A stretch of DNA of 5,167 nt from an uncultured Eubacteriales bacterium (lineage in GTDB: Bacteria; Bacillota; Clostridia; Lachnospirales; Lachnospiraceae), in NCBI GenBank assembly GCA_900313855.1, contig OMSZ01000310.1:1-5167 (forward strand), read 5' to 3'. A program made the translations under genes and the position numbers. Each line of letters begins with the position of its first letter. The stretch's first letter is position 1. The notes beneath the pieces were generated by a model. That model was not told the origin of the DNA, ran no database searches, and worked only from the letters and a program-made list of their open reading frames with translations. Shown piece by piece: positions 1 through 5,167 of this stretch.

Positions 1-237
1 ACAACGATTACATTTGGGAAGAACATCAAATCTCTTGGCAAAGATGTAGTAAAGGGATGCGGAAAGCTTAAGACTGTAGTATTTAATGCAAATAAGGTTC
101 CTGCAAAGAAGAACCTTAAAAATCTTGTTAAGAGTATGAGTAAAAAGGTTAACATCAAGGTTAAGAAGAAAGTGGCTGCTAAATATACCGCAGCTCTTAA
201 CAAGGCCGGATTTAAAGGAACAGTGAAGAGGAAATAA
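1..237 (+). CDS. C-terminal end of a BspA-like leucine-rich-repeat protein (5' partial)
   Basis: The frame is open from base 1 and stops with TAA at 235-237, giving the last 78 residues of a longer protein. It begins TTITFGKNIKSLG and continues with KGCGKLKTVVF, the repeat pattern of the LRR_5 / BspA (Treponema pallidum-type) family, in which 'I-x-x-G-x-N-V-x-x-I-G ... F-x-G-C-x-x-L-x-x-I' units stack into a solenoid. After the last recognisable unit comes a lysine-rich tail (about residues 34-78, ending KAGFKGTVKRK), with a segment resembling the 'a-KYKKLLKKAG' close of such proteins. Proteins of this family are usually secreted or surface-bound and involved in adhesion or binding host or plant material. 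The signal peptide and any anchor would lie upstream of the window, so localisation is inference. No cell-wall sorting motif is seen at this C-terminus. The gene is followed by the terminator at 285-319. Confidence 0.8.
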   Translation, partial: TTITFGKNIKSLGKDVVKGCGKLKTVVFNANKVPAKKNLKNLVKSMSKKVNIKVKKKVAAKYTAALNKAGFKGTVKRK

Positions 238-284
238 AACAGAAAGCTGTTTAATACAGGATAACATATGAAGGAAGCACTCAC

Positions 285-319
285 AAGGCGTTTATGAACA
301 AATTCATAAACGCCTTTTT
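285..319 (+). terminator. Strong intrinsic terminator after the repeat-protein gene
   Basis: A perfect 14-bp inverted repeat (285-298 AAGGCGTTTATGAA with 303-316 TTCATAAACGCCTT) encloses a 4-nt loop and runs into a T tract (315-319). It lies 48 nt after the stop codon at 237. A-rich sequence on the 5' side pairs with the T tract, as in typical Rho-independent terminators. It should separate the upstream surface-protein transcript from the genes that follow. Confidence 0.9.
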
Positions 320-332
320 CAACAAAGAAGAT

Positions 333-362
333 TTGTTGTGATATGGAAGAGAGTGTGATAAA
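333..362 (+). promoter_or_regulatory. Candidate sigma-A promoter upstream of the acetyltransferase remnant and ABC exporter
   Basis: TTGTTG (333-338) and GATAAA (357-362) are separated by 18 nt. The second box is preceded by TG one base upstream (354-355), giving an extended -10 (TGTGATAAA). It sits just after the terminator and before the decayed acetyltransferase. It is therefore a reasonable promoter for the original acetyltransferase gene and, by read-through, for the ABC exporter starting at 653. Each box has about four matches to consensus, so this is a pattern-based suggestion only. Confidence 0.4.
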
Positions 363-390
363 ATAGGCTTGTTAGAGCGATTTGTCAGCG

Positions 391-620
391 ATGAATATTC
401 GCTACTTCGACATATAACACGGATTATATTCTTGTGAAAGAAGAGAATTATGAACGAGCATTGAAAGTAAATGCTATATGACTATGTTTTGGAATATGCA
501 AAAAAGACTGGATTTTATAACATCACTTTAAATGTTTGGACATGTAATCCGGGGGCGATGAAGTTTTATGAATCACTTGGATTTCTGCCTCAGAAAATAG
601 GTATGGAGATGATTCTATAA
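391..620 (+). pseudogene. Remnant of a GNAT-family N-acetyltransferase
   Basis: No single frame is open across this stretch, but fragments in three frames read like one broken GNAT protein. An ATG at 391 starts MNIRYFDI then stops at 415. In a second frame, 395-478 reads ...TDYILVKEENYERALKVNA, resembling the 'Y-x-L-V-x-E-E-N' strand pair of GNAT proteins. In a third frame, 471-620 encodes 49 residues to a TAA at 618. This includes YVLEYAKKTGFYNITLNVWT and then NPGAMKFYESLGF, the classic C-terminal GNAT helix, strand and 'N-x-x-A-x-x-F-Y-x-x-x-G-F' motif. The acetyl-CoA pyrophosphate-binding loop (R/Q-x-x-G-x-G/A) that should precede the last fragment is absent. The whole is about half the usual 150 residues, which suggests frameshift plus internal deletion. 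The third fragment alone lacks a convincing ribosome site, so it is probably not expressed. The C-terminal assignment is firm; the N-terminal pieces are less so. Confidence 0.65.
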
Positions 621-640
621 AACAATGAATTAGACGAAGC

Positions 641-646
641 AGGAGA
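641..646 (+). promoter_or_regulatory. Ribosome binding site of the ABC exporter
   Basis: AGGAGA ends 6 nt before the ATG at 653, which supports this start over any later Met. It lies 20 nt after the stop of the acetyltransferase remnant, so the two were probably co-transcribed before the first decayed. Confidence 0.8.
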
Positions 647-652
647 AAGACA

Positions 653-2383
653 ATGAAAGCTAATCTAAAGAAAATGGCAGGTTATTATAAGCCTTATATG
701 GGAACATTTCTTCTTGATATGTTCTTTGCATTTGTTGCATCAATGATAAGTCTTATAATACCACTTGTCGTGAGATATATTACAACGAATGTGAAAAATA
801 TGGATACTGATAATGCGGTAAAAACAATATTTGTGCTTGGAATAGTCATGGTTGTTTTAGTGCTGGTTCAGTTTGTGGCGAATTATTTCATCACGAATAT
901 CGGACATGTTATGGGTGCCAAGATGGAATATGACATGAGAGCAGATATTTTTGCGCATTATCAGAAGCTCTCATTTTCTTTTTATGATGACCAGAAGGTT
1001 GGACAGTTGATGAGTCGGATTACCAGCGACCTTTTTGATATAACGGAGCTTTTACATCATGGTCCTGAGAATCTGGCAATATCATTTATCAAGATAATAG
1101 GTGCATTTATAATACTTATGAATATTAACGGATATCTGACTCTTGCGGCATTTGCATTGCTGCCAATAATGTTCACATTTGCATTTTTACTCAACAGGAG
1201 AATGAAGAGGGCGTTTAAAGAAAACAGGGTTAAGATTGCCGAGATTAATACCGGGATTGAGGATAATCTGTCCGGAATCAGAGTGGTTAAATCGTTTGCA
1301 AATGAAGAGATAGAAAAAGAGAAGTTCAAAGTAGGAAATGACGGATTTCTTAACGCGAAGAAAAACAGCTACTTTTACATGGGGCTTTATCATTCGGGAA
1401 TGACGGCATTTACAATGCTTATAAATGTTACGGTAATCATGGTTGGAGGCTTTTTTGTGGCAAAAAATAATGTTCTTGTGGCAGATTTTGTAACATTTCT
1501 GCTTTACATTAATGTTTTCACCGATCCGATAAAGACGCTTATTGATTTTGCAGAACAGTTCCAGAATGGATATTCCGGTTTTGAGAGATTTATGGAAATG
1601 ATGGCTGTTGAACCTGATATAAAAGACAGTCCGAATGCGGTTCCGCTAACAGATGTTAGGGGTGATATTGTCTTTGATGATGTTTCTTTCAAGTACAAGG
1701 ATACGGCGCACAGGGTGCTGCGGCATATCAATCTTAATGTTAGTGCCGGTTCGTATGTGGCCCTGGTTGGTTCATCAGGTGGTGGCAAGACGACTCTTTG
1801 CAGTCTGATACCAAGATTCTATGAGGTTACAAAGGGAAGTATAAGTATAGACGGCAGGGATATCAGGAATGTAACAATTAAAAGCCTTCGCGAGAATATT
1901 GGAATTGTTCAGCAGGATGTTTATCTGTTTGCCGGAACGGTGTATGACAATATTCTGTATGGAAAGCCCGGTGCCTCCAGAGAAGAAGTTATTGAAGCTG
2001 CCAAGCTTGCCAATGCACATGATTTCATAATGGAACTTCCAAACGGTTATGAGACGGACATAGGTCAGCGCGGAATCAAGCTGTCAGGCGGACAGAAGCA
2101 GAGACTATCAATAGCACGGGTATTTCTTAAGAATCCACCTATACTGATATTTGATGAGGCAACCAGTGCACTTGATAACGAAAGTGAAAATATAGTAAAG
2201 GAATCACTAGAGAAGTTAGCACATAACAGAACAACATTTGTTATAGCACACAGACTTTCAACGATACGTAATGCGGAACATATACTAGTTCTTACGGAAA
2301 ACGGAATCGAGGAAACCGGAACTCATGATGAACTGATGGAAAAGAACGGAATATATGCACAGCTATATAAATGGACGAAGTAG
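653..2383 (+). CDS. ABC exporter half-transporter (permease fused to ATPase, multidrug/lipid type)
   Basis: A 576-residue ABC exporter subunit of the type IV (MsbA/Sav1866/YwjA-like) fold, expected to work as a dimer in the cytoplasmic membrane and to use ATP to move hydrophobic compounds, drugs, lipids or peptides outward. Residues 1-310 form the transmembrane domain with six likely helices (about 17-40, 58-80, 139-158, 161-181, 246-270, 275-297). Residues 338-576 form the nucleotide-binding domain. Visible motifs are A-loop Tyr348, Walker A GSSGGGKT (373-380), Q-loop Gln420/421, signature LSGGQKQR (477-484), Walker B ILIFDE (497-502, catalytic Glu502), D-loop SALD (505-508) and H-loop His533. 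All are intact, so both ATP sites of a homodimer should be active. Length matches the family (Sav1866 about 578). There is no peptidase C39 domain, so it is not a bacteriocin-processing exporter. No partner half-transporter gene follows within the window, which favours a homodimer. Start chosen from AGGAGA at 641. Substrate cannot be told from sequence; a multidrug label is only conventional. Confidence 0.95.
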   Translation: MKANLKKMAGYYKPYMGTFLLDMFFAFVASMISLIIPLVVRYITTNVKNMDTDNAVKTIFVLGIVMVVLVLVQFVANYFITNIGHVMGAKMEYDMRADIFAHYQKLSFSFYDDQKVGQLMSRITSDLFDITELLHHGPENLAISFIKIIGAFIILMNINGYLTLAAFALLPIMFTFAFLLNRRMKRAFKENRVKIAEINTGIEDNLSGIRVVKSFANEEIEKEKFKVGNDGFLNAKKNSYFYMGLYHSGMTAFTMLINVTVIMVGGFFVAKNNVLVADFVTFLLYINVFTDPIKTLIDFAEQFQNGYSGFERFMEMMAVEPDIKDSPNAVPLTDVRGDIVFDDVSFKYKDTAHRVLRHINLNVSAGSYVALVGSSGGGKTTLCSLIPRFYEVTKGSISIDGRDIRNVTIKSLRENIGIVQQDVYLFAGTVYDNILYGKPGASREEVIEAAKLANAHDFIMELPNGYETDIGQRGIKLSGGQKQRLSIARVFLKNPPILIFDEATSALDNESENIVKESLEKLAHNRTTFVIAHRLSTIRNAEHILVLTENGIEETGTHDELMEKNGIYAQLYKWTK

Positions 2384-2591
2384 GAGAAACGAATCCGTAG
2401 GATATGTAAATTGGCGGAAAGGTAAGCGAAAGATTACGGTTGTGGAACAATCATGGCTGCATTTATTTGATTATATAACTGCATGAAAAGCATTTGCCAA
2501 AATGTTTCAAATCGATCCGGATCATTTAAAGAAAAATGTGAGATAAGTGTATACTGATAATCTCAATATAATGGAAATTACAGGTAAAAAC

Positions 2592-3635
2592 ATGAGTGGA
2601 GAAAAACGAAGCACGAATAATTATATACAATCGATAAAGAGCAGCTTAAAATGTATGGTTTTAATAATGGCGGTGCTATGTATCCGGGACATTACATTTA
2701 TTGCGTACGCTTCTAATGGTTTGTCAAAAAACTCAATAGTCAATACCAGACATCAGAAATATTCATATACAGAGATGGTCAATGATATAAATGAACTGCA
2801 AATGAAATATAGTGAATATGTTCATGTAAATGTAATTGGAGTTACAGTTGATAACAGGAATATTTATGATGTGGTACTGGGTAATCCAAATGCTGAGAAA
2901 TGCGTTATGTTTCAGGCAACATGCCATGCAAGGGAATATATGTGTTCACAGCTGGTCATGCGCCAGATAGAATATTATCTTGATAATTATTATAAGGAAT
3001 ATGGCGGGGAGTCATATAAAGATATATTTGATCAGGTCTGTGTACATATCGTTCCTATGACTAATCCGGATGGTGTAACATTAGCACAGAAGGGAGTTTA
3101 TGGGATAAAAAGCAGCAGTCTCAGAAAACGGCTTAAGAAAATGCCGGGAATAAGTAATCCGTCTAATTGGAAGGCTAATACCAGAGGCGTTGATCTGAAT
3201 AATCAGTTTGATTACAGGTTTAAGAGAAAGAAAAGCCTTAAGAAATATGCCCGTTATGCAGGTTATGGGGGGCCATATCCGGTTTCGGAAAGGGAATCAA
3301 AAGCATTACTGTATGTGGTTAATACCTATAGCCCTAAAGCGGTAGTTAATTATCATGCTATGGGTAATGTCATATTTCATAATTATAAGAGTGATAAGGC
3401 GACAGGAAGGAAGGTTGCAAGACTTACTGCAAGGATTAAAAAGGTAACGGGCTATTCATATCTTGGAACAAGTCCGGGACCTGGATTTGCTAATTATCTT
3501 GTTAGAAAGAGACGTATTCCTGCAACTACGGTTGAGATCGGAATGTACACTACGCCGGTACCGATAAGTCAATTTGGTACTGTCTGGAAACAGAATAAGA
3601 ATGTGATGGCGGCAGTTGCGAAACTGTATGAATGA
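2592..3635 (+). CDS. Secreted M14-family zinc peptidase, probably acting on cell-wall peptides
   Basis: A 347-residue M14 metallopeptidase (numbering from Met at 2592). Zinc ligands are His112 and Glu115 in the HxxE of CHARE and His255 in NYHAMG; the catalytic Glu is Glu315 in TTVEIG. Other family marks are NPDG (158-161), NTRGVDLNNQF (196-206) and GGPYPVSERES (226-236). The N-terminus has a basic/polar stretch of about 21 residues, then a hydrophobic segment (22-40, interrupted by Arg32-Asp33) ending AYA before Ser41, a likely signal peptide or anchor. The protein should act outside the membrane. In carboxypeptidase A the motif reads N-R (Asn144-Arg145), Arg binding the substrate C-terminal carboxylate; here it is Asn203-Asn204. 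From memory, the gamma-D-glutamyl-diaminopimelate endopeptidase branch (ENP1/YqgT) has a similar 'GVDLN-D/N-Q-F', so a peptidoglycan-peptide role is inferred. The LysM domains of ENP1 are missing. Start: Met 2592 has a weak AGG 7 nt upstream and gives a sensible signal peptide. GTG at 2547 and ATG at 2571 are in-frame alternatives without good ribosome sites. Confidence 0.88.
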   Translation: MSGEKRSTNNYIQSIKSSLKCMVLIMAVLCIRDITFIAYASNGLSKNSIVNTRHQKYSYTEMVNDINELQMKYSEYVHVNVIGVTVDNRNIYDVVLGNPNAEKCVMFQATCHAREYMCSQLVMRQIEYYLDNYYKEYGGESYKDIFDQVCVHIVPMTNPDGVTLAQKGVYGIKSSSLRKRLKKMPGISNPSNWKANTRGVDLNNQFDYRFKRKKSLKKYARYAGYGGPYPVSERESKALLYVVNTYSPKAVVNYHAMGNVIFHNYKSDKATGRKVARLTARIKKVTGYSYLGTSPGPGFANYLVRKRRIPATTVEIGMYTTPVPISQFGTVWKQNKNVMAAVAKLYE

Positions 3636-3645
3636 TATTTATGAT
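3616..3645 (+). promoter_or_regulatory. Candidate promoter for the CoA-transferase gene
   Basis: TTGCGA (3616-3621) and TATGAT (3640-3645), 18 nt apart, match the sigma-A consensus at four and five of six positions. The pair overlaps the last codons of the peptidase gene. It would start a transcript near 3652 with a leader of about 75 nt before the CoA-transferase ATG at 3728. This fits a separately controlled metabolic gene, but AT-rich DNA produces such pairs by chance, and co-transcription with the peptidase remains possible. Confidence 0.35.
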
Positions 3646-3714
3646 AATGCCTGTGGAGACATTTACTGTCATGTTACTACATGTTTCGCAATTGCCGGAT
3701 AGAGAGAAGAATAT

Positions 3715-3723
3715 AGGGAGGAG
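3715..3723 (+). promoter_or_regulatory. Ribosome binding site fixing the CoA-transferase start
   Basis: AGGGAGGAG contains GGAGG at 3717-3721, 6 nt before the ATG at 3728. It is the strongest ribosome site in the window. It rules out the upstream in-frame ATG at 3632, which overlaps the peptidase stop and would add 32 residues with no counterpart in the family. Confidence 0.9.
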
Positions 3724-3727
3724 AAGG

Positions 3728-5068
3728 ATGGTTAAGGATTTTACAGGGGAATACAAGAAGAAACTGAGAACGCCTTCTGAGGCGGTAGAGGTTGTTAAGA
3801 GCGGCGACTGGATAGATTATACAAGCTGTCTTGGAAAACCGGAATTACTTGATAAAGCATTAGCTGCAAGGCGTGATGAGCTTTATGATGTTAAGATCAG
3901 GGGTAATCTATTGTCGGGTCCGATCGCGGTTGCAGAGTGTGATGAGAGCAAGGAGCATTTTGTCTATCATAGCTGGCATTGTTCGACTTATGAGAGAAGA
4001 TTGTGTGACAGGGGATTATGCTATTATATTCCAATGGTCTTTTACAATAATGCGGCATATTATGAGTTTTTTTTAGATGTCAATGTGGTTATGGTCAGTG
4101 TGACACCGATGGATGAGCACGGGTATTTTAATTTCTCGGTCAATACCGGTGTTGCAGCGCCTATTGCCAGAATGGCTGATATAGTAATAGTTGAGGTGAA
4201 TGAACATCTGCCGAAGGTCAGAGGTGGATATGATGAGTGGATTCATATCTCAGAGGTGGATTATATTGTTGAGGGCGTTCATGAGCCGTTGCCTGATATA
4301 AAGGCGGCTGAACCGACTGAGGAGGACAGAAAGATTGCGGAATTGATACTGCCGTATCTGGTAGATGGTGCTACATTGCAGCTTGGCATTGGAAGTACAC
4401 CGAATGCTGTCGGTGAAATCCTTGCTGAATCAGATCTTAAGGATCTTGGCATGCATACGGAATTATGTACGGATGCTTATTTGAAGTTATATCTTTCAGG
4501 TAAGCTTACAAACAAGAAAAAAAGAATAGACAGGGGCAAGGGAGTATTTGGCTGTGCTGTCGGTTCAAGAGATCTTTATGACTGGCTAAATGATAATCCG
4601 GGCGTACAGGCTTATCCGTTAGAATATGTTAATCGTCCGGGGGTTATTGCCCAGATTGACAATATGGTATCCATAAATAGCTGTGTTGCGGTTGACCTGT
4701 ATGGCCAGGTTGCGGCTGAAAGCTCGGGAGTAAGGCAGATTAGCGGAACGGGAGGACAGCTGGATTTCCTTATCGGTGCTTCTGCTTCACACGGTGGTAA
4801 GGCATTTATATGCATGAGCTCAATATACGTTGATAAAGAGGGCGTGACACATTCGCGCATAATGCCGCAGTTTGACGGGGATATAATCACATCTCCGAGA
4901 AGCCAGGTGTATTTTATAGCAACTGAATACGGAGTTATCAATCTTGAGGGACGCTCAACCTGGGAGAGAGCGGAGGCACTCGTTTCTATCGCCCACCCTG
5001 CATTTCGTGATTATCTTATAAAGGAAGCTGAGAAACGCAAGATATGGAGAAACAGTAACAGAAGATGA
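3728..5068 (+). CDS. Acyl-CoA:acetate CoA-transferase (butyryl-CoA / 4-hydroxybutyrate CoA-transferase family)
   Basis: A 446-residue family I CoA-transferase of the acetyl-CoA hydrolase/transferase group, cytoplasmic. It moves CoA between an acyl-CoA (butyryl-, 4-hydroxybutyryl- or similar) and acetate through a glutamyl-CoA thioester. In Lachnospiraceae this is commonly the last step of butyrate formation. The N-terminal domain is about 1-195 (DFTGEYKKKL, SGDWIDY, HGYFNF at 131-136, HISEVDYIVEG at 173-183). The C-terminal domain has GIGSTPNAVG (220-229), the likely catalytic Glu245 in GMHTELCTDA, NAESSG-like AAESSG (329-334), the CoA-binding GTGGQLDF (340-347), TEYGVINLEG (399-408) and a closing IAHPAFRDYLI (421-431) with KIWRNSNRR at the end. 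Length and ends match butyryl-CoA:acetate CoA-transferases (about 440-450), so it is complete. Substrate is uncertain: segments 77-85 (HFVYHSWHC) and 250-258 (AYLKLYLSG) differ from those I remember in classical Roseburia-type enzymes. A but or 4-hydroxybutyrate (cat2) label would therefore be premature. Start set by the ribosome site at 3715-3723. Confidence 0.92.
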   Translation: MVKDFTGEYKKKLRTPSEAVEVVKSGDWIDYTSCLGKPELLDKALAARRDELYDVKIRGNLLSGPIAVAECDESKEHFVYHSWHCSTYERRLCDRGLCYYIPMVFYNNAAYYEFFLDVNVVMVSVTPMDEHGYFNFSVNTGVAAPIARMADIVIVEVNEHLPKVRGGYDEWIHISEVDYIVEGVHEPLPDIKAAEPTEEDRKIAELILPYLVDGATLQLGIGSTPNAVGEILAESDLKDLGMHTELCTDAYLKLYLSGKLTNKKKRIDRGKGVFGCAVGSRDLYDWLNDNPGVQAYPLEYVNRPGVIAQIDNMVSINSCVAVDLYGQVAAESSGVRQISGTGGQLDFLIGASASHGGKAFICMSSIYVDKEGVTHSRIMPQFDGDIITSPRSQVYFIATEYGVINLEGRSTWERAEALVSIAHPAFRDYLIKEAEKRKIWRNSNRR

Positions 5069-5093
5069 TATTTTTTAACTTAGTCGGAGAAAT

Positions 5094-5125
5094 CCCCCAC
5101 CTCTAAGCTTAGGTGTAGGTGGGGG
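5094..5125. repeat. Large GC-rich imperfect hairpin downstream of the CoA-transferase
   Basis: CCCCCACCT (5094-5102) pairs perfectly with AGGTGGGGG (5117-5125). Between them lies the palindrome CTAAGCTTAG (5103-5112) and four bases GTGT that would bulge on the 3' side. An alternative register pairs CACCT (5098-5102) with AGGTG (5111-5115), because AGGTG occurs twice in tandem. On the + strand only two T follow the stem, so it is a poor classical terminator, although it might slow polymerase after the CoA-transferase. Confidence 0.85.
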
Positions 5126-5141
5126 TTATGTCAAACTATAC

Positions 5142-5167
5142 TCAGTCGGGGTACAAGCTCCGACTGA
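5142..5167. repeat. Second hairpin at the window edge, sharing its arm with a distant repeat
   Basis: TCAGTCGGGG (5142-5151) pairs with CTCCGACTGA (5158-5167) over 10 positions with one G-T, around the loop TACAAG (5152-5157). The stem may extend beyond the window. The right arm CTCCGACT (5158-5165) is also a perfect complement of AGTCGGAG at 5082-5089, which flanks the large hairpin on its other side. Two mutually exclusive pairings are therefore possible. Confidence 0.8.

Larger units (their letters stand above)
5080..5167. mobile_element. Possible end of an IS200/IS605-like element, continuing beyond the window
   Basis: Starting 12 nt after the CoA-transferase stop, non-coding DNA carries a long imperfect hairpin (5094-5125), a second hairpin (5142-5167) and a long-range inverted repeat. 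IS200/IS605 elements have no terminal inverted repeats but carry such subterminal imperfect palindromes at their ends. The cluster abuts TTTAAC (5074-5079), similar to the target I recall for IS605. TCAA, the right-end cleavage tetranucleotide of IS608, occurs at 5131-5134. Read on the minus strand, the block would fit the right end and omega-RNA region of a tnpB gene lying to the right. No transposase or TnpB coding sequence is visible here, so this rests on structure only. Alternatives are a solo end, a MITE, or a structured 3' UTR. Confidence 0.35.

Noticed and set aside
1057..2020. Several minus-strand open frames of 68-94 codons inside the exporter gene
   Set aside because: They lie opposite a well-conserved coding gene, have no recognisable domains, and read as mirror images of its codon pattern.
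3670..3683. Small inverted repeat CATGT-TACT-ACATG in the leader of the CoA-transferase
   Set aside because: Only 5 bp of AT-rich stem, with no T tract and no known leader motif; likely chance.
3632..3727. In-frame 5' extension of the CoA-transferase beginning at ATG 3632, overlapping the peptidase stop
   Set aside because: It has no ribosome site, its extra 32 residues are unlike the family's N-terminus, and the AGGGAGGAG site at 3715-3723 clearly serves the ATG at 3728.
3873..4076. 67-codon + strand frame inside the CoA-transferase
   Set aside because: It is an out-of-frame shadow of the enzyme with no domain.
4612..4941. 109-codon minus-strand open frame inside the CoA-transferase gene
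   Set aside because: It lies entirely opposite a conserved region (including the GTGGQLDF motif), with no family resemblance of its own.
5071..5076. Run of six T after the CoA-transferase stop as a terminator tail
   Set aside because: No hairpin precedes it within the end of the gene.
5094..5125. Reading the large hairpin as a simple Rho-independent terminator
   Set aside because: Only two T follow the stem on the + strand, and the neighbouring repeats pair with each other around it, so a plain terminator does not explain the block.

Overview
The window looks like a piece of chromosome from an anaerobic Firmicute, most likely a Lachnospiraceae-type Clostridium relative (Butyrivibrio/Roseburia/Eubacterium sort). 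This is inferred from moderately AT-rich DNA, strong AGGAGG-type ribosome sites, a BspA-like leucine-rich-repeat surface protein tail, and a CoA-transferase of the butyryl-CoA:acetate / 4-hydroxybutyrate CoA-transferase family. No marker gene fixes the genus.

Layout, all on the + strand. 1-237 is the 3' end of a BspA-like repeat protein, closed by a near-textbook intrinsic terminator at 285-319. 320-652 has no intact gene: it holds a candidate promoter (333-362) and the decayed remains of a GNAT acetyltransferase (about 391-620). 653-2383 is a complete 576-residue ABC exporter half-transporter with every ATPase motif intact. 2592-3635 is a secreted or membrane-anchored M14 zinc peptidase. Its motifs look more like the gamma-D-glutamyl-diamino-acid (cell-wall peptide) endopeptidases than true carboxypeptidases. 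3728-5068 is an acyl-CoA:carboxylate CoA-transferase with an excellent ribosome site that fixes its start. 5069-5167 holds no gene but a dense set of inverted repeats running to the window edge. It may be the end of an IS200/IS605-like element or a structured 3' UTR.

The three intact genes do not form an obvious pathway. The exporter, the peptidase and the CoA-transferase are separated by 92 to about 208 nt and probably have at least partly separate transcription; a candidate promoter for the CoA-transferase overlaps the end of the peptidase gene. I see no CRISPR array, tRNA, rRNA or phage module, and no convincing new multi-gene system. The points most worth a second look are the terminal repeat cluster, the divergence of the CoA-transferase from typical butyryl-CoA transferase signature segments, and the Arg-to-Asn change in the M14 substrate-binding motif.
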